Positions 36,200-44,920 of a DNA stretch of 64,000 nucleotides are shown in pieces (position 1 is the first letter of the stretch; each line of letters begins with the position of its first letter). The stretch covers positions 162,719 to 226,718 of the forward strand of contig NZ_JAGIAV010000003.1 in NCBI RefSeq assembly GCF_017744675.1, read 5' to 3'. The stretch is from Flavobacterium sp. GTDB lineage: Bacteria; Bacteroidota; Bacteroidia; Flavobacteriales; Flavobacteriaceae. A program made the translations under genes and the position numbers. The notes under the pieces are model-generated. The model saw only the letters and a list, made by a program, of their open reading frames with translations, was not told where the DNA came from and did no database searches.

Positions 36200-37431
36200 T
36201 AAAAACAAGCTCGTCCATAAGAGGCATTCTGAATTACAACGAAAATAAAGTTAAAATTGGAAAAGCGGAATGCATAAGTGCTGTGAATTATCCGCTGGAA
36301 CTGGAAAAACTGAGTTTCACTTCAAAATTAAACCGCTTTCTAAAACTGGCAGAACTCAATACCAATGCGAAGCGAAACACAGTGCATATCTCGCTCAACT
36401 TTGATCCCACGGAGAATCATTCGAAAGAAAAACTGGCTGAAATTGCAGACACCTATATGGAAAAACTCGGATTCGGCAGACAGCCTTACCTTGTATATCA
36501 GCATTATGATGCGGGTCATCCGCACTGCCATATCGTGACAAATAACATTCAGAGAGACGGAAAAAGAATAGATCTGCATTTACTGGGGATCAGAAAATCA
36601 GAACCTGCCCGAAAAGAAATTGAGGAAATCTTCGGGCTTGTAAAAGCTCAAGGAAGAAAACAGAAAGAACAATTTTCGTTAAATCCGATTGATGTCGGCA
36701 GAGTCCAATACGGAAAAGCAGAGTCCCGAAAGGCGATTAATTCAGTTTTAAACAAGGTGTTGTTTGATTACAAGTATTCGAGTCTGACTGAACTCAATGC
36801 CGTTCTAAATCTCTACAATGTCCATGCTGACAGAGGAACTGAGGAATCGAGAGTTTTTAAAAACAACGGACTGCTTTATAAGATACTTGACCAGAATTCA
36901 AAACCAATAGGAGTGCCGATAAAAGCCAGCGAATTCTACAGCAGACCTACCTTAAAATTTCTGGAAGAGAAGTTTAAGTCTAATGAAGCTGAAAAAGAAC
37001 CCTGCAAAAAATATGTAAAAAATGCCATCAAACTAGCTTTCTTTCACGAGGACATAATTTCTCCCGAAAAATTATCCAAGATATTGGAAAAAGAACACAT
37101 TCAAATGACACTAAGAAAAAGCAGGGAAGGGCAACTTTACGGAATAACCTACGTTGACCATAAAACTAGATCCGTTTTCAACGGAAGCAGTCTGGGAAAA
37201 GAATTCAGTGCAAAAGGAATTCAGGAAAGCTGTGCGATGAACATTCTTGCAATTGAGAGAAAATATCAAAGTAGTCTTTCAACTGTCTTTGAAAATTTTC
37301 AAAATATTGAATTAAAAGTGTATGTAAAAGAAAATCTGGCAGACATACTACTTCGTGGTGAAAAAGTAAATGATTATGTTTCAAAACAATTTAAAAGAAA
37401 AAAGAAAAAGAGATTTTATAAAGGTATTTAA
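36187..37431 (+). CDS. Relaxase/mobilization nuclease, unit B
   Basis: This 414-residue protein has a Bacteroidota-type relaxase N-terminus: Y17 (GILNYNENK) as likely nicking Tyr, TVHISLNFDP, and the HUH motif HPHCHIV (H113-C-H115). Lys-rich C-terminus. It nicks oriT and pilots the strand into the recipient. No type IV secretion genes occur in the window, so the element is mobilizable rather than self-conjugative. Confidence 0.95.
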   Translation: MVAVIKTSSSIRGILNYNENKVKIGKAECISAVNYPLELEKLSFTSKLNRFLKLAELNTNAKRNTVHISLNFDPTENHSKEKLAEIADTYMEKLGFGRQPYLVYQHYDAGHPHCHIVTNNIQRDGKRIDLHLLGIRKSEPARKEIEEIFGLVKAQGRKQKEQFSLNPIDVGRVQYGKAESRKAINSVLNKVLFDYKYSSLTELNAVLNLYNVHADRGTEESRVFKNNGLLYKILDQNSKPIGVPIKASEFYSRPTLKFLEEKFKSNEAEKEPCKKYVKNAIKLAFFHEDIISPEKLSKILEKEHIQMTLRKSREGQLYGITYVDHKTRSVFNGSSLGKEFSAKGIQESCAMNILAIERKYQSSLSTVFENFQNIELKVYVKENLADILLRGEKVNDYVSKQFKRKKKKRFYKGI

Positions 37432-37435
37432 ATAA

Positions 37436-37461
37436 TTAAGGGTGCTTATTTGCACCCTTAA
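37436..37461. terminator. Terminator between the relaxase and Rhs immunity 5
   Basis: TTAAGGGTGC pairs with GCACCCTTAA around a 6-base loop, between convergent genes. It marks the B/C unit boundary in my reading. Confidence 0.85.
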
Positions 37462-37487
37462 CTTTGTCTCATTTTTTTTAGCCTTAC

Positions 37488-38039
37488 CTACTTAAATAAT
37501 GTCTCCCTATCGACTACATAATAAAATCCATTATAATCATCCTCTTGTATTTGATAACCATTTAAATAAAAATAATACTGAATTGTTAAAAATTCATCTT
37601 TATTTAATTTTGTCTTTTTTAAAACAATTTTTTTATTCTTTAAATTTAATTCTTCGGTATATTTCGTATAGAAAATATTAAACCCTTTCTCATACTCTTT
37701 TGTTATTTTATCGCTCAAAATAAAAACTTCATAATAAACATTTTTAAAATCATTCTTATCAATCTCTATCTTATGATTTAGAACTGCGTCTAGAAATTCT
37801 TTAAAAGATTTATATGCTTTTTTAAACTTTAACTCATATAAATAATTCAAAAAATCAGCATTCGTTTTAATAATTTCGAAATTTTTAACTGAAACAAACA
37901 AACTTTCTTGACCATAAATTGAAGGCATTTCATACTTTGCTTTAGATAACTTATCAAGAACATCATCATCTATTATTGTACTTCTCTTTTCACATGAAAT
38001 AAAGCACCAAAATATTAAAATAAAAACTATTCTTTTCAT
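37488..38039 (-). CDS. Lipoprotein, putative immunity protein of Rhs tip 5
   Basis: This 183-residue protein has the lipobox [11 protein letters not shown]. The mature part is charged and helical ([20 protein letters not shown]). Its start overlaps the end of the Rhs tip by 4 bp. It resembles the other tip-linked lipoproteins in type only. It would protect against the tip 5 metallopeptidase at the envelope. Confidence 0.72.
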   Translation of the reverse strand: MKRIVFILIFWCFISCEKRSTIIDDDVLDKLSKAKYEMPSIYGQESLFVSVKNFEIIKTNADFLNYLYELKFKKAYKSFKEFLDAVLNHKIEIDKNDFKNVYYEVFILSDKITKEYEKGFNIFYTKYTEELNLKNKKIVLKKTKLNKDEFLTIQYYFYLNGYQIQEDDYNGFYYVVDRETLFK

Positions 38040-38848
38040 CGATTAAATTTATTATTAGGAGGGTTATCTAGTTTTGCTTTCTCTATTAAATCACCGCCAT
38101 ATTTTATTCTTTTAGTGGCATTCTTTTCCATTTTACGTGCAAGATTTTCAAAAAATGTTGCTCTAATTTCAGAAGGGTCTTTTGCACTATTTGGACTCTC
38201 ATCATCTCCAGTGTTGCCTTGATCTTTATCATAGGCATGGGCCATTTCATGAACAACAATATCTAAATCAGTATCCCTACTTGTCCCTGGTTCTTCCAGC
38301 CTGTCCTTTTCTTCATCCGAAAAATTTAACAATGTTAAAGACCCAGAAGGTGCATTTGGATTTGATGGATCATATACATCCTTAGGATTATTAGTAGTCT
38401 TATTTACACCTCCCCACTCTGTTACTAAATGTGTTCTAGGACTCGATTCTAGTTTATGAAGAACATTCTTTAATGTTTTATCATTAGAACTTTCAATTTT
38501 TCTATATGAAGACAGAACTTTATACATTCCAGAACTTACACTTTCTTTCCCAGGATTATACCTTTTTCCAGTTTGGACATCGTAAAAATTCCCTTTACTA
38601 TATTTAAAATTTCTAGTTTGATCTCCTTTTGTTACAACAAATATAATATCTTTTCCATCTGGATCAATATGTATCATTGGATTATTAGCAACATAATTGT
38701 AAGGACTCAAATTAACATATTTTTCCGCTTTAGGATCCATATTCATCCAGCGTCCTAAAGCTGGATCATAATTTCTTGCTCCATAGTCGTAGAAGTTAAG
38801 CCCCAGCTCGTCTTGCAGCTCCTTGCCGTTGTATTTATACTTATAGGG
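38036..38848 (-). CDS. Orphan Rhs C-terminal module 5 with a zincin tip
   Basis: The frame opens without a start codon at [18 protein letters not shown] and continues [30 protein letters not shown]. An in-frame TAA lies six codons before it. Counted from the ATG at 38746, residues 166-170 are H-E-M-A-H ([12 protein letters not shown]), and the later E193 ([12 protein letters not shown]) may be the third zinc ligand. The pattern resembles M91/NleD-like effector peptidases. Upstream DNA is homologous to that of tip 4. Confidence 0.84.
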   Translation of the reverse strand, partial: PYKYKYNGKELQDELGLNFYDYGARNYDPALGRWMNMDPKAEKYVNLSPYNYVANNPMIHIDPDGKDIIFVVTKGDQTRNFKYSKGNFYDVQTGKRYNPGKESVSSGMYKVLSSYRKIESSNDKTLKNVLHKLESSPRTHLVTEWGGVNKTTNNPKDVYDPSNPNAPSGSLTLLNFSDEEKDRLEEPGTSRDTDLDIVVHEMAHAYDKDQGNTGDDESPNSAKDPSEIRATFFENLARKMEKNATKRIKYGGDLIEKAKLDNPPNNKFNR

Positions 38849-38987
38849 TTCTGCAAACTTTTTTTATACAAGATACCCCCTTGCAAAAAAATTTCTATAC
38901 AAAGAACGTCCGGTTACATTTTTTTCTATAATACGAAAGTAGATTTAGTTTAGTGATTTTCCTAATAATTTTTTTATTTATGGCAAT

Positions 38988-39014
38988 AAAAAAGCCCTCA
39001 TTTCTGAGAGCTTT
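38988..39014 (-). terminator. Hairpin homologous to the zeta terminator
   Basis: AAAGCCCTCA pairs with TGAGAGCTTT (one mismatch). This is the unit C counterpart of the terminator at 24540-24563 and ends the remnant antitoxin. Confidence 0.65.
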
Positions 39015-39020
39015 AGGCAG

Positions 39021-39119
39021 TTAAAATTTAGTAACCTGTAAGGAAGTTGGTTTAATTCTAACTATTTTTTCCGTCCTTCATAACAATAAGGTCAGTGTTT
39101 CTGTTCTGTGTTCTTCCAT
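39021..39119 (-). pseudogene. Decayed zeta-antitoxin-like ORF
   Basis: It begins MEEHRTE like the unit B partner, then jumps to NTDLIVMKDGK. After a one-base frame change it reads KIVRIKPTSLQVTKF to the stop. This equals the two ends of the 54-residue unit B antitoxin with the middle missing and a frameshift. The zeta gene is gone; YoeB-YefM occupies the slot. Confidence 0.65.
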
Positions 39120-39130
39120 CTCTAAAATTA

Positions 39131-39406
39131 TTAATCGTCATAATGAAACCTGCACTGGATAATAGTGCATTTCTGGTCGACACCTTTAGTACCTGACACT
39201 TTATAGACCAATCTATCCTCACTTGTAATTCTCCTTGACCAATAGCCTTTTAAATCATATTTCAATGGTTCGGGTTTTCCGATTCCTTTGAATGGATCTT
39301 GTCGGATAGATTTAAGCAGTGCCCTAATCTTGACAGCTATATCAGGATCGGTATCCATCCAATATTCAAAATCTTCCCAGCCTTCTGTCGTAAAACTAAA
39401 ATCCAT
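39131..39406 (-). CDS. yoeB: YoeB-type mRNA interferase toxin
   Basis: This 91-residue Txe/YoeB protein has the signature DPFKGIGKPEPLKYDLKGYW, WSRRITSEDRLVYKV and the C-terminal basic/His end (CRFHYDD; the penultimate His/Tyr region is catalytic). It follows the antitoxin by 10 bp. It cleaves mRNA at the ribosome when free of YefM. Confidence 0.95.
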   Translation of the reverse strand: MDFSFTTEGWEDFEYWMDTDPDIAVKIRALLKSIRQDPFKGIGKPEPLKYDLKGYWSRRITSEDRLVYKVSGTKGVDQKCTIIQCRFHYDD

Positions 39407-39416
39407 TTTAAGCAGT

Positions 39417-39674
39417 TTATAGTTCGTCTAAATCGAAAGTCTTCAATTCGCCTTTTTCGACTTGCTGAATTGATTTGGCCAGTCTGGTTCTGTTTGCTTT
39501 AGTAGACAATAAATGCTGGGTTTCAACCATTGAATTATATTCTTTAATTGAGATTATCACTACTGCGTCATCCTCATCGTTTCTTGGAACGATAATAATT
39601 TCTGATGAATCTGATACCTCATCAAAGTATCCTTTTATGTTTTTTCTAAGTGTTGAAATAGTAACTGCCTTCAT
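39417..39674 (-). CDS. yefM: YefM/Phd-type antitoxin
   Basis: This 85-residue protein has a Phd/YefM N-terminal DNA-binding domain ([20 protein letters not shown], then [20 protein letters not shown]) and a C-terminal toxin-binding part. It is first in the operon with yoeB, autoregulation probably through the GTAC-rich repeats just upstream. Confidence 0.95.
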   Translation of the reverse strand: MKAVTISTLRKNIKGYFDEVSDSSEIIIVPRNDEDDAVVIISIKEYNSMVETQHLLSTKANRTRLAKSIQQVEKGELKTFDLDEL

Positions 39675-39688
39675 AATGCTTTTTCTAA

Positions 39689-39720
39689 TATCGTACGTTA
39701 TTTTGTACGTTCAAATGTAC
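39689..39720 (-). promoter_or_regulatory. Promoter/operator of yefM-yoeB
   Basis: On the minus strand the -7-like TACATTTG (39712-39719) is followed by GTACG-containing repeats (near 39692-39697 and 39704-39709). The repeats lie in the transcription-start region, typical of YefM-YoeB autorepression. Confidence 0.6.
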
Positions 39721-39793
39721 TAAATATTAATCGCATATAATATTCCATTAATAAACTTTAACAGTTGACCATTCTTTATAAATTCTCTAGGCA

Positions 39794-40663
39794 TCATAAA
39801 CTCGGAAAATATCGATTTATAATTTCCCTCTGATGCGAGCTGTTCACTTTGATATATTTCTCGGTAGTGCCTGGCCATTTGTGTCCGGCAAGCTCCTGAA
39901 CCCTTTCCAAAGAAATATTTCCCTCATTGAGCCAGTTGCAGATCACGCTCATTCGGATAGTCTGTGCATTGAGCTTCCGATCTGGGAATAATCCTTTTAA
40001 AGGTTCAATCATCCCGTGAATGCCTCCTACGGTGATTGGCCTTCCAAGTTTGGTGATAATCAGTTTATCCGTTTTGCACCGAAGCATCTGCTGTCGGGTT
40101 TCCTGCAGATAATGGAAAAAAACGATCATCTGTTTTGGAACCAGATTCATTGTCCGCTTATTAAGATTAGCGGAAGCCTTGATATAAACTGTTCCATTGT
40201 CCAGATCAATATCCTTTACGGCAAGCCTTATAAGTTCATCGCTTGTGAGCCCCTGATAGATCAGCAGTGATAATAAAACATTATTTCTCACATCTAAATG
40301 CTTGTACCGGTTCTCCCTTTCCAGAAGCAGCTGCAGTTCCTGACTACTGAAGAGATCCTGCACCTGTATCGCCTGATTGCTGTTTACTTTTATATTCAGG
40401 CGTTTGCAGGGATGGTCATTCCTGTAACCGCTCATAACCAGATAATCATAATATTTTTTGATTGCCGATAAGATGACAACACGATATTTGCTGTTGGACT
40501 GCCTTGCGCTTATCTCGTCCATATACCTGACGATATTCCCGTATTTGTACCGCTTGGCTTTCGGATTCAATTTTAAAAAGTGATTGATCGCAAACAGGTA
40601 GCTTGACACGGTCTGCGGGCTGTAATTTTGGAGCAGGAACTCCTCTAATGTCTGTTTTGGCAT
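39794..40663 (-). CDS. Degenerate tyrosine recombinase, unit C (Rec1)
   Basis: This 289-residue protein is the unit C member of the Rec1 family. The Arg I box reads YQGLTSDELIRL (no Arg), the HxxR box NAQTIRMSV (Q for His), while LAGHKWPGTTEKYIKV is retained. It follows Rec2 by 11 bp. Two substitutions conserved in three copies suggest a dedicated non-catalytic partner. Confidence 0.88.
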   Translation of the reverse strand: MPKQTLEEFLLQNYSPQTVSSYLFAINHFLKLNPKAKRYKYGNIVRYMDEISARQSNSKYRVVILSAIKKYYDYLVMSGYRNDHPCKRLNIKVNSNQAIQVQDLFSSQELQLLLERENRYKHLDVRNNVLLSLLIYQGLTSDELIRLAVKDIDLDNGTVYIKASANLNKRTMNLVPKQMIVFFHYLQETRQQMLRCKTDKLIITKLGRPITVGGIHGMIEPLKGLFPDRKLNAQTIRMSVICNWLNEGNISLERVQELAGHKWPGTTEKYIKVNSSHQREIINRYFPSL

Positions 40664-40674
40664 AACTCGCTTGC

Positions 40675-41592
40675 TTAAAAGTTTACTATTGGTTTTCGTT
40701 TCTTGTTCTTAAGGGCGTAGATATAGGTGGTATTGATATCGGAGTGCCCAAGGAACCTTCTTATAAAATCAATCCCTGCATTGTTCTCGGCCAGATGGTT
40801 TGCAATGCTGTGCCTGAGGCAGTGCAGGGTAATGTCCTTTTGGATTAGCCGGAAATCTTTGGTCTGCTCTATCATTTTTTTAAGGATGTCATTCAGGTTT
40901 TCCCCAGTGCTCCGCCTGCCTTTGGAATTGATAAAAAAGGCTTCTTCTGTCTGTTTCTTTCCTGCAAGCCTCTGGCTTCGCTCTTCCTGAATGTATTTTT
41001 TCAAATAGCCCATAACCGTATCGCTCATGGGAACTTCGCGCCTTTTGCTGTTTTTTCCGCTTCTGACCACAACCATTCCCGTGGCCAGCTTTACATCCTT
41101 TAAATCCAGCGCACTGATTTCAGAACGCCTGAGCCCGCATCCGTAAGCCACAGAGAGCAGGGCACGTTCGAGTTCGTTCTCTGCATTTTTGTATAGGCTT
41201 TTTATTTCCTCAACACTGAGCGTGTTTCTTGATTTCTCACTGCCTCCATCATAAGAGGGAATGTAATATCCGTTCTCGATTTCCTTGTTTTCCATCAGGT
41301 TCAAAAGGAAAAGCCCCTGTACGAAAAGATGAAATTTGATGCTTTTCTGTGACAATGTGCCTTCACCTCTGACCTTTGGTCTTGCAATCAGGTACTCAAA
41401 GTACCTGATTGATTCTTTCGTGGTCAGCTCTTTGATGTTATTAATTCCTGATTCTTCTAACCATACTAAGAATTCTATTAAGGTATTCTGGTACATCCTG
41501 CTGTTGCCTGTCTTGTAATTCCTGACTTTTATAAAACCCTCAAAGGCTTCCAAGAGCCTGCGGAATTCTTTATTCTGTATCCTGTTTTTCAT
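40675..41592 (-). CDS. Canonical tyrosine recombinase, unit C (Rec2)
   Basis: This 305-residue protein has all catalytic boxes: GCGLRRSEISAL, RSGKNSKRREVPMS, LHCLRHSIANHL and LGHSDINTTYIYA. Same length and order as in units A and B. GC-rich codons compared with the flanking Rhs DNA. Confidence 0.95.
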   Translation of the reverse strand: MKNRIQNKEFRRLLEAFEGFIKVRNYKTGNSRMYQNTLIEFLVWLEESGINNIKELTTKESIRYFEYLIARPKVRGEGTLSQKSIKFHLFVQGLFLLNLMENKEIENGYYIPSYDGGSEKSRNTLSVEEIKSLYKNAENELERALLSVAYGCGLRRSEISALDLKDVKLATGMVVVRSGKNSKRREVPMSDTVMGYLKKYIQEERSQRLAGKKQTEEAFFINSKGRRSTGENLNDILKKMIEQTKDFRLIQKDITLHCLRHSIANHLAENNAGIDFIRRFLGHSDINTTYIYALKNKKRKPIVNF

Positions 41593-41646
41593 CTTTTGTA
41601 GTGTTCTTTAATTGTTATAATTAAAACCTTTCGCTTGCGCACTCCG

Positions 41647-41723
41647 TGGAACACGGAACGCCAGTATCGTATGCTCAGTAAATAAAAGGGCTCTGGTGTT
41701 CCGCTGGCGTTCCGGGGTGTTCC
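41647..41723. repeat. GGAAC/GTTCC heptamer hairpin between ATPase and Rec2 (unit C)
   Basis: Left: GGAACAC, GGAACGC, then CAG. Right: GTGTTCC, GCGTTCC, GTGTTCC. The number and order of heptamers match unit B although the loop sequence differs, so the repeats seem to be under selection. Confidence 0.7.
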
Positions 41724-41750
41724 ATTTTGGTTATTTCTTTTATAGCGGTC

Positions 41751-43421
41751 TTAAAGTTGCTCCAATTGGCTATTCAGTTCTTTCCTGATCCTGCTTTTGA
41801 GTTTTTCCATATTGTCCCAGTGGCTTATCACATATTTGAAACCCCTGTTTACCGAGCCTTCAATGGCCTGAATGTATTCGAGTTCCTGCAAAAACTGGAT
41901 ATACCTGAATGAAGATGTCTTGCTGACATTGAGTTTTTGCCTGATTTCCCTATTGGTAAAACGGTGTGTCGTGCCATTCTTCTGGCTCTTTACATACCCT
42001 TTAAGATTCTCAAAAAACTGTCTTGTGCTTTTATCGAGTTCATCCACCTTGATGATAATGGAACTGAAGAAAATATCAACGGCGGATTTCACATCTTCTC
42101 TGGTCGCTATCAGCCTGCCTTTGCTGTCCGTTTTTCTCTGGTACTGGTGCAGGATTGTAATCTGCGAGACAAAGTTTTGGAACTGGCTGTTTAATCTTCT
42201 GAGCATCTTGGCTTCCAAGGGAAGTATAAGTTTATCTGCAAATGGATTAATCACCTCGTAGGATTTCAGTACCCGCATTGCATTTCTGAGAAGCTGGGTT
42301 GCCTGCAATTCATTTTCATTATTTCCTTTTCCCGCTAGTTTTTTGTTTTGGATGGCTATGATCCGCATGGTCTGCGCCTGGCTTTCATCCACTCCCAAGA
42401 TTACTGAACGGCTCATGTTGTCATAATATACCTCGGCTTTGGTTGTGGTTGTCATACTGGCAAAATGTGCCTGTACCTGTTTGATCCTTCCCCTGTTGTT
42501 TCCGAAAATATCTTTGGTTACTGTGGAGCTTGTCAGGAATTTAGCCGACTGCATTTCACGAAAGGCATACTGAGCTTCCTCGTCCAGTCCGTCAAAATCC
42601 TGAATCACGATCAGCTTGTTGATCAGTTCCCTGTCCCTGTAATGGTATAAGGATTTGCTGGTAATGCGGGTCATGTTCATCACATCTTCCTGAGGCATGC
42701 ACTGGGCGATCCCGTTAATCAGGTGGCTTTTTCCTTCCCCGCTTGATCCCTGCACGATGGCGTGCATCAGGTAAGGCATTTTATAGCTCGAGGCAAGCAC
42801 GAAGAGAACCATCCTGTTCTGTTCTTCCCCGACAATTCCGTTCTGCTCCAAAAGTTTGTTTATGTTTTCAAGCAATTGCGGTTTTGAAAGAAATTCGACC
42901 GCTTTCTCATGTGCCTGCGGGGTAAGTTCCTTTTCCGAATAGCGATCCGTAACAGGGTTTATTTCCGCATCAAAGAGTGCTTCCCGATGTTCTTCAAGAA
43001 GGTCGGTCAGCTGTAAAAAGTCTGTTTCGAGTTCCTGAAAATCAAACCCCTGCTTTTCGGAGAGTTCACCGCACTGACTCTGCACGCTTCCAAAATCGAA
43101 AAGGTCGACTTTCAGCCTGTGTTTCTTTTGTGTATTATGTGCCACAATCTGAAGGGATACCCTGAGGTTGCCCAAATCCATAGGCAGGTTGCCTACAACG
43201 AAAAATACTCCTGCGATGCCTTTATAGCTGATTTTGTAGCCGTTGACAATCTGAAGCCCTTCGCCTGTCTTTTCTGTTTTGGCATTTTTTAAAAGATTCG
43301 ATATTCCTTCGCTTCCATAATTGACCCACATCTCGTTAAGGCTGTGCCCTTCGGGAAGCTCCACTATCGATAGTGGAACGTCGGGTCTGATCTCCTGCAT
43401 TTGTAACCTGATCTTTTCCAT
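41751..43421 (-). CDS. P-loop ATPase with C-terminal winged helix, unit C
   Basis: This 556-residue protein has Walker A GSSGEGKSHLINGIAQ and Walker B-like VIQDFDGLDEEAQ. The N-terminal PEGHSLNEMWVNYGSEGI and the C-terminal FTNREIRQKLNVSKTSSF are conserved. It sits 4 bp after the Toprim-like gene. Confidence 0.82.
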   Translation of the reverse strand: MEKIRLQMQEIRPDVPLSIVELPEGHSLNEMWVNYGSEGISNLLKNAKTEKTGEGLQIVNGYKISYKGIAGVFFVVGNLPMDLGNLRVSLQIVAHNTQKKHRLKVDLFDFGSVQSQCGELSEKQGFDFQELETDFLQLTDLLEEHREALFDAEINPVTDRYSEKELTPQAHEKAVEFLSKPQLLENINKLLEQNGIVGEEQNRMVLFVLASSYKMPYLMHAIVQGSSGEGKSHLINGIAQCMPQEDVMNMTRITSKSLYHYRDRELINKLIVIQDFDGLDEEAQYAFREMQSAKFLTSSTVTKDIFGNNRGRIKQVQAHFASMTTTTKAEVYYDNMSRSVILGVDESQAQTMRIIAIQNKKLAGKGNNENELQATQLLRNAMRVLKSYEVINPFADKLILPLEAKMLRRLNSQFQNFVSQITILHQYQRKTDSKGRLIATREDVKSAVDIFFSSIIIKVDELDKSTRQFFENLKGYVKSQKNGTTHRFTNREIRQKLNVSKTSSFRYIQFLQELEYIQAIEGSVNRGFKYVISHWDNMEKLKSRIRKELNSQLEQL

Positions 43422-43425
43422 TTTC

Positions 43426-43989
43426 TCACCGCTTAAAGATTATTATTTCTTCCAATTCATATAATGATTTGATAATTTCCAAATGCTGTTCCAGCAGTTC
43501 CCCATCGTGCAGGGCAATAACCGCTTCCCTCTGATCCAGTATCCTGCTTTGTATCAGACTGGCACAGTCAATGACCGTCGGTGCCAAATACAATTTCTTG
43601 GTCAACGGATGCGGATAGGCGGGATAGATTCCCTCGCTGTTCAGGTACTGCTCTTTCTGCTCGTCCAGATCAAAACGCAGGGCAAAAAAATTAACGATGG
43701 TGCTGTCCTTATCCAACAGGGGGAAGATAAGCCCGTAGCGTCCAAAGACGGTATAGGCTGTCATTCCTTCTTCCCGCACGGGTGCATCGCTTTTGGCAAG
43801 CATGCCCAATCTTTCGAACTGGTCTTTTACCTGCTGTTCCCGGCGATGGTGGAACTGTCCTGAATTAAAACCGATCCGAAGATCAGAATATTCCAGCCCG
43901 ATACTCTTGAGGTATTCCTTGGGCTTTAGAGCCTTGGCACTTCGGATGCCCGTTTCAAAAGACCGGAAAAGTGATTCTAAACTTTCCAT
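43426..43989 (-). CDS. Toprim-like primase fragment, unit C
   Basis: This 187-residue protein is closely related to the unit A and B proteins (YLKSIGLEYSDLRIGFNSGQ, LYLAPTVIDCASLIQSRILD, EEIIIFKR at the end). It has the same split from the ATPase gene. Confidence 0.72.
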   Translation of the reverse strand: MESLESLFRSFETGIRSAKALKPKEYLKSIGLEYSDLRIGFNSGQFHHRREQQVKDQFERLGMLAKSDAPVREEGMTAYTVFGRYGLIFPLLDKDSTIVNFFALRFDLDEQKEQYLNSEGIYPAYPHPLTKKLYLAPTVIDCASLIQSRILDQREAVIALHDGELLEQHLEIIKSLYELEEIIIFKR

Positions 43990-44450
43990 ACTATTTTAAT
44001 GATTTCTATTATTTTGGAGGTATGACGGCCGAAGCCATGAGCAGTATTGCATTATTTCAAAGAAAGAATCAAAGTCTTCCCGTAAATTTAAAAATGCATT
44101 TTTGAAGTTTCTGCATTGCAGGCACTGTCGGCACTATTTGTCTTCTGATGTCCTGATCAAGACAATTTGTTTTTCAGCGCTGGCTACAGCCCGGCAATAT
44201 TTCAGATAGGTATCGTTTTAATGAGCCAGCACAAAGTGGCTCGGGTAATTAAGCAAAAACTTAGGAGGTGATCTGATGGGATAATTTAAAGATTTACGAT
44301 GGAACATAAATGAAAAATTGTATTTTTGTAATGGCCGGCAAGTAAAAGAAACATAAAAATGTACCATATCCATTTTTTATATACGATACATTGAAATTCT
44401 TGTTTTTTACATTGCAGGGACTATCATAACTAACTATTACCTTTGAATTT
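43990..44450. other. Intergenic region between the unit C block and XRE gene
   Basis: No gene is seen in this 461-bp stretch. It shares TGAAAAATTGTATTTTTG with the corresponding region of unit B (about 31541-31558), where TATTTTTG fits a -7 element. TACCTTTG also occurs just before the XRE ATG at 44451. No clear copy of the unit A/B palindrome was found here. Confidence 0.55.
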
Positions 44451-44828
44451 ATGAGCATGACAACAGCAAAATCAAATCATATAGGACGCAAAATCAGCCG
44501 TATCCGTGAACTTCGCGATATGAAACAGGATGCGTTGGCACAGGCTCTTGGAACAACCCAACAGGCAATATCAATTATGGAGAACAGTGAGACAATTGAA
44601 GAAGAAAAACTAATTGAAGTGGCAAAAGCTCTGGGTGTTAGTACGGAAGCTATAAAGAATTTTTCTGAAGAAGGTGTTATTAATTATTTTAATAGTTTTA
44701 CTGATAACAAAGGTCCAATATATACTGGACATCATTGCACATTTAATCCTTTAGATAAATTGGTCGAAGCATACGAAGAAAACAGAAAACTTTATGAGCG
44801 TTTGTTGGAAGCAGAAAGGAAAAGATAG
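44451..44828 (+). CDS. XRE-family regulator with CTFNPLDKLV tail (unit C)
   Basis: This 125-residue protein has the same HTH (RKISRIRELRDMKQDALAQA) and tail (HHCTFNPLDKLVEAYEENRK) as the unit B regulator at 31685. It is divergent from the four-gene block and convergent with the mob genes. It probably regulates the element. Confidence 0.92.
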   Translation: MSMTTAKSNHIGRKISRIRELRDMKQDALAQALGTTQQAISIMENSETIEEEKLIEVAKALGVSTEAIKNFSEEGVINYFNSFTDNKGPIYTGHHCTFNPLDKLVEAYEENRKLYERLLEAERKR

Positions 44829-44865
44829 GTAAATTTAAAAAGATCGAAAATATCACTTTTGTACC

Positions 44866-44898
44866 AAAAATAGGCTGCTTTTTAAGCAGTCTATTTTT
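44866..44898. terminator. Terminator between the XRE and relaxase genes
   Basis: AAAATAGGCTGCTT pairs with AAGCAGTCTATTTT (one mismatch), followed by T. It serves convergent genes. Confidence 0.8.
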
Positions 44899-44920
44899 TT
44901 GTTGAAGTCTAATCTTTAAA

